Shown here: piece after piece, positions 24,701 to 32,538 of the stretch
Numbering within the stretch: the stretch's first letter is position 1
Layout of the letters: every line of letters starts with the position of its first letter
NCBI GenBank assembly: GCA_009785335.1
Contig: WQWM01000002.1
Span: 62,001-126,000 of the forward strand
Direction: 5' to 3'
Origin: Oscillospiraceae bacterium
GTDB taxonomy: Bacteria > Bacillota > Clostridia > Oscillospirales > Acutalibacteraceae
Length of the DNA: 64,000 nucleotides
Notes under the pieces: model-generated
Told to the model about the DNA's origin: nothing
The model's database searches: none
Seen by the model: the letters and a program-made list of their open reading frames with translations, nothing else
Position numbers and translations under genes: made by a program

Positions 24701-26296
24701 ATGAACATAACTTTGCTTGCCATCAACACAAAATACGTGCACTCCTCGCTTGCTGTTTGGGCGGTGGCAAGCGGGATTGCCGTGCATGCCCAACAAGCGC
24801 ATGCTGTTTCTGTGATAGAAGCCACCATCAACCAAGATTACGCCGAAATTGCGCAGCGCGTTATTGCACAACAGCCCGACGTTCTGGGCATTTCCGCGTA
24901 TATTTGGAATGCCCACATGCTGCCACAATTGATTGCACAATTGCGCCGCCATCTGCCCAATTTGATCATCGTGCTCGGTGGCCCCGAGGTTGCTTGCAAC
25001 GAGCAACATTGGCAAAACCAAGGCGCAGATCACGTGATACAAGGCCCGGGAGAACAGCAGTTTGCCGCATTGCTTGATACCCTAGAGCAAGAAAATAGTG
25101 CAACCTGTAGGGGCGGCAATTTTGCCGCCCGAAGTCCTCAAAAGTATACCGGCCCTTATAGCGACGCGTATTTCAGCGCACTTGCGGGCAGAATTGCTTA
25201 CATCGAAACCTCACGCGGGTGCCCATTTCGTTGCAGCTATTGTTTGTCTGGCAATCAAAAGCTTGAGTTTGTGCCGTTAGCATTAGCAAAAGAGCAAATC
25301 ACCAAGCTTACGCAGTCGGGCACGCGCACCATCAAGTTTGTGGATCGCACCTTCAACGCAAACACGCAGCGGGCTTGTGATATCTGGACGCATGTACTGA
25401 GCTTAAACAGCAACTGCTGCTTTCATTTTGAAGTCGCAGCTGATTTATTTGACGAGCAAAGTCTGGCCTTACTCGCCGCCGCTGCGCCTGCGCGCATTCA
25501 GCTGGAAATTGGGCTGCAAAGTTTTCATTCGCCCACACTCTCTGCTGTGCAACGCAAAACAAATCTCGAACAGGCCGAAAAAAATATCCGCCGCCTGGTG
25601 GCAGCGGATAATATTCACGTGCATGTAGATCTCATTGCCGGTTTGCCGCAAGAAACCCTCGCTACCTTTGAGCAGGGCTTTAATCGCGCGTACGCACTGG
25701 GTGCACACAAGCTGCAGCTTGGCTTTCTAAAGCTGTTGCATGGCAGTGAATTGCGCGATCAGGCACAGGAGCTTGGTCTGGTTTATGCCAAAGAGCCGCC
25801 CTATGAAATCGTTCGCAGCCCATGGATGAGCGAAAGCGACCTTGCGTGGCTCAAAACCGCTGAAAACGCGTTGCAGCACACCTACAATCAAAGCAGATTT
25901 TTACGCACATTGCGCTATGTGCTTGCGGTGTCGCAGCTATCACCGTTGCAATTATTCCATGGCATGGGCAGTGCTGCACCGCATCATGCCACTGCGCTTG
26001 AGCACTACGCCACGCAGTTGTATGCATATTTTCGCGCTCTGCCAAATGTGGAAGACGAGCCCCTGCGCGACCACATGCTGTGTGATATGTTAAGCATGAC
26101 AAAAGGCCAAAGCATGCCAGCGTTTCTTAAATGCTATGACAAAAAACGCAAACAAGTGCTACATCATGCAAATGCAGCACTTGCGCGCAATATTTGCGCA
26201 TGTGAGGTCGCCGTGCTCAGCGATGGCCGTGGTGTTTATGTGGACAGCCGAAAGCAAAATCCCATCACAGGTTTATACTTGCTTGAGTTTTGCTAA
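24701..26296 (+). CDS. B12-binding-domain radical SAM protein (DUF4080 type)
   Basis: 531 residues. The N-terminal cobalamin-binding Rossmann domain (about 1–135) contains ISAYIWN and VLGGPEVACN. The radical SAM core has the cluster motif RGCPFRCSYCLSG (about residue 175). The C-terminal third (EPPYEIVRSPWMSESDLAWL) matches the DUF4080 extension of this subgroup. The chemistry is unknown: such enzymes often methylate or rearrange unactivated carbons, and this is family knowledge, not seen here. Between the first two domains an inserted hairpin repeat (25106–25131) is translated in frame as CRGGNFAAR. The stop lies 3 bases from that of the convergent ABC gene. Confidence 0.88.
   Translation: MNITLLAINTKYVHSSLAVWAVASGIAVHAQQAHAVSVIEATINQDYAEIAQRVIAQQPDVLGISAYIWNAHMLPQLIAQLRRHLPNLIIVLGGPEVACNEQHWQNQGADHVIQGPGEQQFAALLDTLEQENSATCRGGNFAARSPQKYTGPYSDAYFSALAGRIAYIETSRGCPFRCSYCLSGNQKLEFVPLALAKEQITKLTQSGTRTIKFVDRTFNANTQRACDIWTHVLSLNSNCCFHFEVAADLFDEQSLALLAAAAPARIQLEIGLQSFHSPTLSAVQRKTNLEQAEKNIRRLVAADNIHVHVDLIAGLPQETLATFEQGFNRAYALGAHKLQLGFLKLLHGSELRDQAQELGLVYAKEPPYEIVRSPWMSESDLAWLKTAENALQHTYNQSRFLRTLRYVLAVSQLSPLQLFHGMGSAAPHHATALEHYATQLYAYFRALPNVEDEPLRDHMLCDMLSMTKGQSMPAFLKCYDKKRKQVLHHANAALARNICACEVAVLSDGRGVYVDSRKQNPITGLYLLEFC
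25106..25131 (+). repeat. GC-rich hairpin repeat inserted in frame in the radical SAM gene
   Basis: TGTAGGGGCGGCAA, TT, TTGCCGCCCG: a perfect 9-bp stem of the same family as repeats at 36191, 44781, 45068, 51901 and 63368. It falls in the linker between the B12-binding and radical SAM domains. Confidence 0.8.
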
Positions 26297-26299
26297 TAT

Positions 26300-28111
26300 T
26301 CATCCTGCGAATTGGCTGTTGTAAATCTCACTATACATCCCGCCGCTGTTCAGCAGTTCTTCGTGGCTGCCGGTTTCCACGATATTACCTTGATCCATCA
26401 CGAGAATGATGTCAGCGTTCTTGATGGTGCTTAGCCGGTGCGCGATGATGAAACTGGTGCGGCCGCGCATCAGGTTATCCATGGCCTTCTGAATGTGTAT
26501 CTCGGTGCGGGTGTCAACGCTGCTGGTAGCCTCATCAAGCAATAAGAATGTGGGGTTAGCCACAATGCAGCGTGCAATACACAGCAGCTGTTTTTCGCCC
26601 TGTGATAAATTTGCGTTTTCATCATTGAACACGGTGTCGTAGCCTTGCGGCAGCGTGCGAATGAAGTAGTCGGCTCGTGCCAGTTTGGCGGCTTTCACCA
26701 CGTCAGCCTGTGACGCATCATGGCGGCCATATGCGATGTTTTCGCTGATGCTGCCGTCGAACATCCAGCTGTCTTGCAGCACCATGCCAAACAAGCTGCG
26801 CAGATACTGCCGCCCCATCTCTTTGATATCCACGCCGTCTACGCGAATTGTGCCACCGCTGATTTCATAAAAACGCATCAGCAGGTTAACGAGGGTTGTC
26901 TTTCCGGCGCCGGTTGGTCCCACAATGGCGATTTTTTGTCCGGCTTTGGCTTCAAAGTTCACGCCATTCATCAGCAATTGGTCAGTGTAGCCAAACTGCA
27001 CATGTTCGAATGAAATATCGCCTTTTGGCGTTTCCAGCGTGCGTACGGCTTTCACGTCGGCCACATCTTCTTCTTCGTCCAGAATTTCAAACACGCGCTC
27101 AGTTGAAGCAATGGCAGATTGCAGGGAATTGAGCACAAAGCTTGCTTCTGTCAGCGGCTCCTGCGACATCTGCACATACTGGAAAAATGACATGATGTGG
27201 CCGATACTAAACCTGCCTTGGATAACAAACATCGCACCCAGCGCGGCAATCACCACATAACCAATTTGGTTGAACAGCCGGATGATGGGCATGATGGCAA
27301 ACATGATGAATTGCGCTTTTTTGTCATCTTCATAGAGTTGGTCAATGGCTTCGTTGGCCTGTTTCGCCACGTTTTTTTCTAGGGTGAACGTTTTAATTTC
27401 CACTTGGCCGCTAAAGCTTTCTTCAATGTGGGTGTTGAAGATGCCCAACGATTTTTGCCGGTTCGTAAACAACTCTTGGCTCTTGATGCCCACGAGCATG
27501 GTAATGACGATGCCCAAGAATATCGCGCCGATGGCAATGAGTGTCAAAATCCAGTTGATGCGAAACATCAAAATCAGCGCACCAACAATCGTGATAAACG
27601 AGGTAAACAAGCGCATGATGGCATCTTTGATGATTTCATTCAAGCGTTCCAAGTCATTTGTCACACGTGAAAGGATCTCGCCTTTTTTGTGCGTGTCGTA
27701 ATATTTCAGTGGTACGCGGGCCAACTTCGCACTCACTTGTTCACGCAGCCGCAACGTGAGCTTTTGTCCCACCTCTGCCATGATATATTCTTGAATGTAC
27801 ATAAAGATTGCGCTCACCGCATAAATTCCGCCCAGCAGCAGCACATACTCACCCAAAGACCTAAAGTTGATGCCACCACCCATCAATCCGGCAAACACGA
27901 GGTTGATGGCATTGGCAAACACCTCTGGTGCCCAAAGGGTCATCACTACGCCGGCGATGGCAAATGCAAACGCTATACTCAGTTGCCATGCCTGCGGTTT
28001 CAACGCCTTCACCAAACGCTTGAGCGTTTTGCCGCTATTTTTTGCTTTGTCGGTGTCCATTCCGCTAGCACCGCCATCCATTACGTCATACGTTTTGTTG
28101 TCTTCATTCAT
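26300..28111 (-). CDS. ABC exporter half-transporter B (canonical Walker B, altered signature)
   Basis: 603 residues. A charged N-terminal extension (about 1–40) is followed by a six-helix ABC exporter membrane domain (about 45–340) and an ATPase domain with Walker A GPTGAGKT and Walker B FLLLDEATSSVD, with the catalytic Glu present. The signature is LSQGE instead of LSGGQ. Together with the upstream gene it should form a heterodimer of the BmrCD/TM287-288 type with one active and one degenerate ATP site. It starts inside the end of that gene (ATGA overlap, 4 bases) with GGAGG upstream. It probably exports drugs, peptides or lipids. Expression is likely controlled by the TetR gene at the head of the operon. 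Confidence 0.93.
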   Translation of the reverse strand: MNEDNKTYDVMDGGASGMDTDKAKNSGKTLKRLVKALKPQAWQLSIAFAFAIAGVVMTLWAPEVFANAINLVFAGLMGGGINFRSLGEYVLLLGGIYAVSAIFMYIQEYIMAEVGQKLTLRLREQVSAKLARVPLKYYDTHKKGEILSRVTNDLERLNEIIKDAIMRLFTSFITIVGALILMFRINWILTLIAIGAIFLGIVITMLVGIKSQELFTNRQKSLGIFNTHIEESFSGQVEIKTFTLEKNVAKQANEAIDQLYEDDKKAQFIMFAIMPIIRLFNQIGYVVIAALGAMFVIQGRFSIGHIMSFFQYVQMSQEPLTEASFVLNSLQSAIASTERVFEILDEEEDVADVKAVRTLETPKGDISFEHVQFGYTDQLLMNGVNFEAKAGQKIAIVGPTGAGKTTLVNLLMRFYEISGGTIRVDGVDIKEMGRQYLRSLFGMVLQDSWMFDGSISENIAYGRHDASQADVVKAAKLARADYFIRTLPQGYDTVFNDENANLSQGEKQLLCIARCIVANPTFLLLDEATSSVDTRTEIHIQKAMDNLMRGRTSFIIAHRLSTIKNADIILVMDQGNIVETGSHEELLNSGGMYSEIYNSQFAG

Positions 28112-29835
28112 GTGGCAAGTTCCTCCTTGCTAAGTTGTGAGTGTGCGATTTCCTGATAGACTTCGCAGGTTTTCATCAATTTATCGTGCGTGCCGCAGCC
28201 CACAATTTCGCCTTCGTCCACAACAAGAATCTGGTCTGCATCGCGAATGGTGCTGATGCGCTGTGCGATGTTGATCACAATAGCATTTTCTGTTATTTCT
28301 TTCAATGCGTTGCGCAGTGCCGCGTCAGTCTTAAAGTCTAGGGCAGAAAAACTGTCATCGAAGACATAAATATCCGGTTTTTTCATCAGCATGCGTGCAA
28401 TGGATATACGTTGCCGCTGCCCGCCTGATAAATTCTTGCCGCCTTGCGAAATCATGGCATCATAACCGCCGTCTTTTTCCATGATAAAGTCATCGGACTG
28501 CGCAATGCTGGCTGCGTGCTTCATGTCTTCGAGCGTGGCGCTTGGGTTGCCGTGGCGCAGATTATCCGCAATGGTGCCGCTGAACAAAAACGCCTTTTGT
28601 GGCACAAAGCCAATGCGGCTGCGGGTTTCCTCTTGTGTGATATCTTTGATATCCACACCGTTGAGTAGGATTTGTCCGCTGGTTGCGTCAATCAGCCGGG
28701 GAATCAGCCTTGCAATTGTGCTTTTGCCGCTGCCTGTGCCCCCGATGATTGCCGTGGTGGTGCCTTCTTTGCAGGTGAAATTTAGGTTTTTCAGCACAGC
28801 ATTTTCGGCATCTTGATAGCGAAATGTTACATCCTTGAATGTAAGGCTCAACTTGGTGTGCGCTTCAATTTCGGCGTCGCCGTCTTTGATCTCTGGCTTG
28901 TAATCTGTGACTTCGCGGATGCGCTGCGCACAAACTTTGGCACGCGGAATGTAAATGACCACGAACACCATCATCACCAGATACATGAGAATATTGCCGG
29001 TATACTGCATGATAGCCGTGATATCGCCGATTTGCATGTTGCCGCCTTCAATTCGCCTGCCGCCAAACCAAACAATCGCAACCGTGGTCAGCGACATCAC
29101 AAACATAATCAACGGCATCATCGCGGCAAACAGGCGATTGATTTTGATGTTCACGCGTGCAAAATCCTGAAAAGATTCGTCCATGCGCTCGGTCTCCAGC
29201 TTGGTGCGGTTGAATGCCCGCACCACACGAATGCCCGAAATGTACTGCGCAACCGAGCCGTTCATTTGGTCAAGGCCCTTTTGCACTTTTGCAAACAACG
29301 GAAAGACTTTGGTGGTTATCAAGCCAAACACCACCACCATCACAATTGAGCTAACGAGGATAATCAATGCCATGGCCGGGTCGCGGGCAAAGGCCAATAT
29401 CATGCCGATGAGCACAACAAACGGCGCGGGCACCATCATCTCGAAGAACATGCCCAGCGTGCTTTGCAGTTGCTCAATGTCGTTGGTTGCGCGGGTAATT
29501 AATGAGGACGCGCTAAAGTGTTTATAGTCCTGATAGGAAAGCTGTTGCGTGTGTGCGAACAGTCGCTTGCGGGTGTTTTTTGCAAACCGTGTTGCCACTT
29601 CCGACGAAAAATATGTACTTAGCACGGAAAAAAGCCCGGTAAGGATTGCTACACTCAACATCAATGCGCCGGTGCGCAGCACATAGTTCATGTTCTGCGC
29701 CATCACACCATCGTTGATGATATCGGCCGTTAGCGTTGGCAGCAACAGCGTGCCTGCCATTTGCAGCGTGGTGAACACCAGCAGCAAAAATACGGTCATT
29801 TTGTTCAGTTTTGCTTGCTTGAATAATTGAATCAC
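28108..29835 (-). CDS. ABC exporter half-transporter A (degenerate Walker B, canonical signature)
   Basis: 575 residues from the GTG at 29835, whose G is the last base of the TetR stop codon and which has AAGGAGGT nine bases upstream. The membrane domain (about 10–310) contains the usual six helices. The ATPase domain has Walker A GGTGSGKST, signature LSGGQRQR and Walker B IYVFDDSFSALD, where the catalytic Glu is replaced by Asp. That substitution marks the degenerate half of heterodimeric exporters, and its partner carries the complementary change. Substrate unknown. The operon order TetR–A–B suggests a drug- or toxin-induced pump. Confidence 0.93.
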   Translation of the reverse strand: MIQLFKQAKLNKMTVFLLLVFTTLQMAGTLLLPTLTADIINDGVMAQNMNYVLRTGALMLSVAILTGLFSVLSTYFSSEVATRFAKNTRKRLFAHTQQLSYQDYKHFSASSLITRATNDIEQLQSTLGMFFEMMVPAPFVVLIGMILAFARDPAMALIILVSSIVMVVVFGLITTKVFPLFAKVQKGLDQMNGSVAQYISGIRVVRAFNRTKLETERMDESFQDFARVNIKINRLFAAMMPLIMFVMSLTTVAIVWFGGRRIEGGNMQIGDITAIMQYTGNILMYLVMMVFVVIYIPRAKVCAQRIREVTDYKPEIKDGDAEIEAHTKLSLTFKDVTFRYQDAENAVLKNLNFTCKEGTTTAIIGGTGSGKSTIARLIPRLIDATSGQILLNGVDIKDITQEETRSRIGFVPQKAFLFSGTIADNLRHGNPSATLEDMKHAASIAQSDDFIMEKDGGYDAMISQGGKNLSGGQRQRISIARMLMKKPDIYVFDDSFSALDFKTDAALRNALKEITENAIVINIAQRISTIRDADQILVVDEGEIVGCGTHDKLMKTCEVYQEIAHSQLSKEELAT

Positions 29836-30461
29836 TAGTCTTTTACCTCCTTGTAAAAACATGTTCTGAAAATATCGAGATACCCACGCAGGGTGTTGAG
29901 AAATTGCTCGTAGTCATCGTGGCACTCGCTGTTGATGAGGTCATCCATGGTTACGCCAATGATGCTGATGGCTTTTTCGGCATCAATGTCATCACGAAAC
30001 AAGCTTAGGTCGCAGCGTGCGCAGAACTCATCGTAGGCGGCTTGCTGCTCTTGTGCCAGCAATGTGGCTTGCACAGCGGGTGCATCGCTGCTGTGCACAT
30101 ATATGCCGTTGCTGAAATCATACCAATGGGGATGCTGGTCAATCAGGTCTTTTTTCAGCAGTGCTGTTTGCCAAAACATCTCCAAAATATCGGCATTGCC
30201 CTCGTTGAGCATATCGAAATAACCGCAGGTAATGAAGTCATTCACATAGCGCACCAAGAAGGCATACAGTTGTTCCTTGGACCCAAAGTAGTGATAAAGC
30301 AACCCCTTTGAGATGCCCGCATCCTTCACGATCGCGTCCGTGGAGGCTTTCTTGTAGCCATAGCGGAATTCCTTCATTGCGGCGTTGAGAATGCGGTTGC
30401 GCTTGCGTTGCTCAAGTCTCATGAATTTTTCAACATCGGCTTGTTTAACTTGTTTTTCCAT
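29835..30461 (-). CDS. TetR-family repressor of the ABC exporter operon
   Basis: 208 residues from the ATG at 30461 (GGAGGG upstream; an upstream in-frame extension lacks a ribosome site). The N-terminal helix-turn-helix is RKRNRILNAAMKEFRYGYKK, TDAIVKDAGISKGLLYHYFG, SKEQLYAFLV, typical of TetR. The C-terminal ligand-binding part is helical (DLIDQHPHWYDFSNGIYVHS). It is the first gene of an operon with the two ABC genes, overlapping the next by one base. A palindrome ATTGAC–7–GTCAAT covers the -35 box of its promoter, so it most likely represses its own operon until a transported compound binds. Confidence 0.9.
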   Translation of the reverse strand: MEKQVKQADVEKFMRLEQRKRNRILNAAMKEFRYGYKKASTDAIVKDAGISKGLLYHYFGSKEQLYAFLVRYVNDFITCGYFDMLNEGNADILEMFWQTALLKKDLIDQHPHWYDFSNGIYVHSSDAPAVQATLLAQEQQAAYDEFCARCDLSLFRDDIDAEKAISIIGVTMDDLINSECHDDYEQFLNTLRGYLDIFRTCFYKEVKD

Positions 30462-30503
30462 GAAACGCCCTCCGATTGACTGATTTGGTCTGTCGTTGAT
30501 ATT

Positions 30504-30533
30504 ATCATAACACAATTGACCAGAAAAGTCAAT
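30504..30533 (-). promoter_or_regulatory. TetR operon promoter with an overlapping palindromic operator
   Basis: Minus strand: TTGACT (30527–30532), 17 bases, TATGAT (30504–30509). The palindrome ATTGAC CAGAAAA GTCAAT at 30515–30533 covers the -35 box. A further half-site, CTGGTCAAT, lies at 30556–30564, between this promoter and that of miaB. Confidence 0.7.
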
Positions 30534-30583
30534 AGTTTTTTGAAAAAATATTTTCCTGGTCAATGGGTATGTATAAAAACACC

Positions 30584-30612
30584 TTGACCTTTCCCCCAAA
30601 ACATGCTATACT
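30584..30612 (+). promoter_or_regulatory. promoter of the miaB–mutSL region
   Basis: TTGACC (30584–30589), 17 bases, TATACT (30607–30612), then AAGGAG and the miaB ATG at 30639. Confidence 0.7.
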
Positions 30613-30638
30613 AAATAGATAATGCAAAAGGAGTTGCC

Positions 30639-32039
30639 ATGGAACGCGCAGAGGTCAACATCACCCCAAAACAAGTGCAACAGCAGCAGGAGTTCGCTTC
30701 GCTGCTGGCAGCTTTGCTTGTCGCCAAATATAATGAACCGCCACGAGCGCATATCCGCACATTTGGCTGCCAGGCCAACGAGGCCGATAGCCAGCGCATG
30801 GCCGGGCAATTGCTGCAATGCGGTTTTGTGCTGTGCGATAATCCTGACGACGCCCAGCTCATCCTCTTCAACACCTGTGCTGTGCGCGAGCACGCCGAAG
30901 ACCGCGTGTTCGGCAACGTGGGCAGGCTAAAACAACGCCGCCAGACGGACAAGCACCTGCGTGTGGGTTTGTGCGGCTGCATGCCGCAACAAGAACATGT
31001 GGCCAAGCAACTCAAGCAAAGTTTTCCCTTTGTGGACCTTGTGTTTGGCACGCACGCCAGCCCGCGCCTGCCCGAACTGCTATACAAGCTTTACTCCACC
31101 GGCCGCCGCGTCTACGATATTTCTGCCGAGCAGAACGAAATCGTCGAGGGGCTGCCCATTGAACGCGGCAGTGGTTTTTCAGCATTTGTGCCCATTATGT
31201 TTGGCTGTGATAATTTTTGCAGTTTTTGTGTTGTTCCGTTAGTACGCGGGCGAGAGCGTAGCCGTAAGCCTGAAGCTATTCTTGCGGAAGTGCGCGGTCT
31301 GGTGCAGCAAGGCTACAAAGAAATCACCCTGCTGGGGCAAAACGTGAACTCCTACAACCAAGATGGCTATGATTTTACGCGATTGTTGCGCGAGCTGGAT
31401 GCGATTCCCGGCGATTTTTGGTTGCGCTTCACCACCAGTCATCCCAAAGATTGCACCCGAGAATTGCTTGATGTGATGGCTGCAGGGCAGCATATTTGCC
31501 GACACCTGCACCTGCCTGTGCAGTGCGGCAACGATGCCATTTTGCACGCCATGAATCGTCGCTACACCGCACAGCGATACCTAGACTTAGCGCGTTATGC
31601 ACAACAGGTGATGCCGGATATTTCCATCACCAGCGATATTATCGTAGGCTTTCCCGGGGAAAGCTATGAGCAGTTCTGCGACACCTTGGAGATGTTGCGG
31701 CAGGTGAAGTTCGCCTCGCTGTTCACGTTTATTTTTTCACCGCGCAAAGGCACGAAAGCCGCAGACTTGCCTGACGAAGTGCCGCGCAGTGAAAAAGTTA
31801 AGTGGTTCGAGCAACTCACTGCGTTGCAAGGTGAACTGGGTGCACAATTATGCCAATCGTTGGTGGGCTGCACCCTGCGTGTGCTGGTGGAAGGGCAGGG
31901 GAAACGCCTTGCGTTGGCAGGCCGCACAGCAGGCAACCAAATCATCGAATTTAATGGCCCAGAAGATTTAATCGGCACGTTTGTGGATGTGGAAATTACA
32001 CAGGCGAACGGCTGGAAATGCGAAGGAGAAATCACATGA
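30639..32039 (+). CDS. miaB: tRNA-2-methylthio-N6-dimethylallyladenosine synthase MiaB
   Basis: 466 residues. It has the UPF0004 N-terminal domain with the first cluster Cys set (RTFGCQANEADSQRMAGQL, FNTCAVREHAEDRVFG and LCGCMPQQ), the radical SAM motif FGCDNFCSFCVVPLVRGRER and a C-terminal TRAM domain (about 400–460). It adds the methylthio group to i6A37 of tRNAs reading codons that start with U, using two 4Fe–4S clusters. miaA, which makes the i6A substrate, lies 5 kb downstream. The ATG has AAGGAG upstream. The stop overlaps the next gene by 4 bases, as miaB overlaps or precedes ymcA in Bacillus. Confidence 0.97.
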   Translation: MERAEVNITPKQVQQQQEFASLLAALLVAKYNEPPRAHIRTFGCQANEADSQRMAGQLLQCGFVLCDNPDDAQLILFNTCAVREHAEDRVFGNVGRLKQRRQTDKHLRVGLCGCMPQQEHVAKQLKQSFPFVDLVFGTHASPRLPELLYKLYSTGRRVYDISAEQNEIVEGLPIERGSGFSAFVPIMFGCDNFCSFCVVPLVRGRERSRKPEAILAEVRGLVQQGYKEITLLGQNVNSYNQDGYDFTRLLRELDAIPGDFWLRFTTSHPKDCTRELLDVMAAGQHICRHLHLPVQCGNDAILHAMNRRYTAQRYLDLARYAQQVMPDISITSDIIVGFPGESYEQFCDTLEMLRQVKFASLFTFIFSPRKGTKAADLPDEVPRSEKVKWFEQLTALQGELGAQLCQSLVGCTLRVLVEGQGKRLALAGRTAGNQIIEFNGPEDLIGTFVDVEITQANGWKCEGEIT

Positions 32040-32461
32040 CGAATATCGAAACCCTCACCCGTGAACTGGGCGCAGCGTTGCAGCTTGCTCCGCAATATGT
32101 GCGCTATGTAGCTGCAAACGATGCCCGCCAGGCAGACGGCGCTCTCACCGAGCAAACGCATGAACTGGAGCTGGTGCGCATGCAATACCAAAACGAAGCC
32201 CAAAAAGGCAACGCTGCCGCTCCCGAAAAAATGGAGGCCTATGCCGCGCAGTTTAAGCAGTTGCACACGACGTTGATGAGCAATGCAGTGATGTTGGAAT
32301 ATCAGCAAGCTACCAGCGAATTGGACGAGCTAATGCAGCGCATCACGGGTATTTTGGGTGGTTGCGCCAACGGCGAAGATCCTGCGACATTTGAGCCTCG
32401 CGCCAAAGGTGGCGGTTGTGGCGGCGGAGGTTGCGGTGGTTGTGGCGGCGGGTGCCACTGA
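32036..32461 (+). CDS. YlbF/YmcA (RicA-like) family protein with a Gly/Cys-rich tail
   Basis: 141 residues; ATG at 32036 behind AAGGAG, overlapping the miaB stop. The helical core (about 1–110) fits the YlbF/YmcA family, whose Bacillus members form the Ric (Y) complex with RicT and affect RNase Y and mRNA processing. Position between miaB and mutS copies the Bacillus order miaB–ymcA–(cotE)–mutS–mutL, so it is probably the RicA counterpart. The last 20 residues are almost only Gly and Cys (GGGCGGGGCGGCGGG), with six cysteines that could bind a metal or Fe–S cluster. Bacillus RicA is known to bind Fe–S through a few Cys, but such a dense tail is unusual. Confidence 0.8.
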   Translation: MTNIETLTRELGAALQLAPQYVRYVAANDARQADGALTEQTHELELVRMQYQNEAQKGNAAAPEKMEAYAAQFKQLHTTLMSNAVMLEYQQATSELDELMQRITGILGGCANGEDPATFEPRAKGGGCGGGGCGGCGGGCH

Positions 32462-32470
32462 TAGTTGATA

Positions 32471-32516
32471 GTGTAGAGTGTAAAGTGTAGACAACTTTAC
32501 ATTTTACACTCTACAC
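32471..32516. terminator. 14-bp inverted repeat between the YlbF-family gene and mutS
   Basis: Arms GTGTAGAGTGTAAA (32471–32484) and its complement (32503–32516), AT-rich, with further half-copies on both sides. It starts 10 bases after the upstream stop. There is no T run, so it may be an RNA-stabilising or processing hairpin rather than a terminator. Confidence 0.45.
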
Positions 32517-32538
32517 TTTACATTACAAAGAATTGCGA

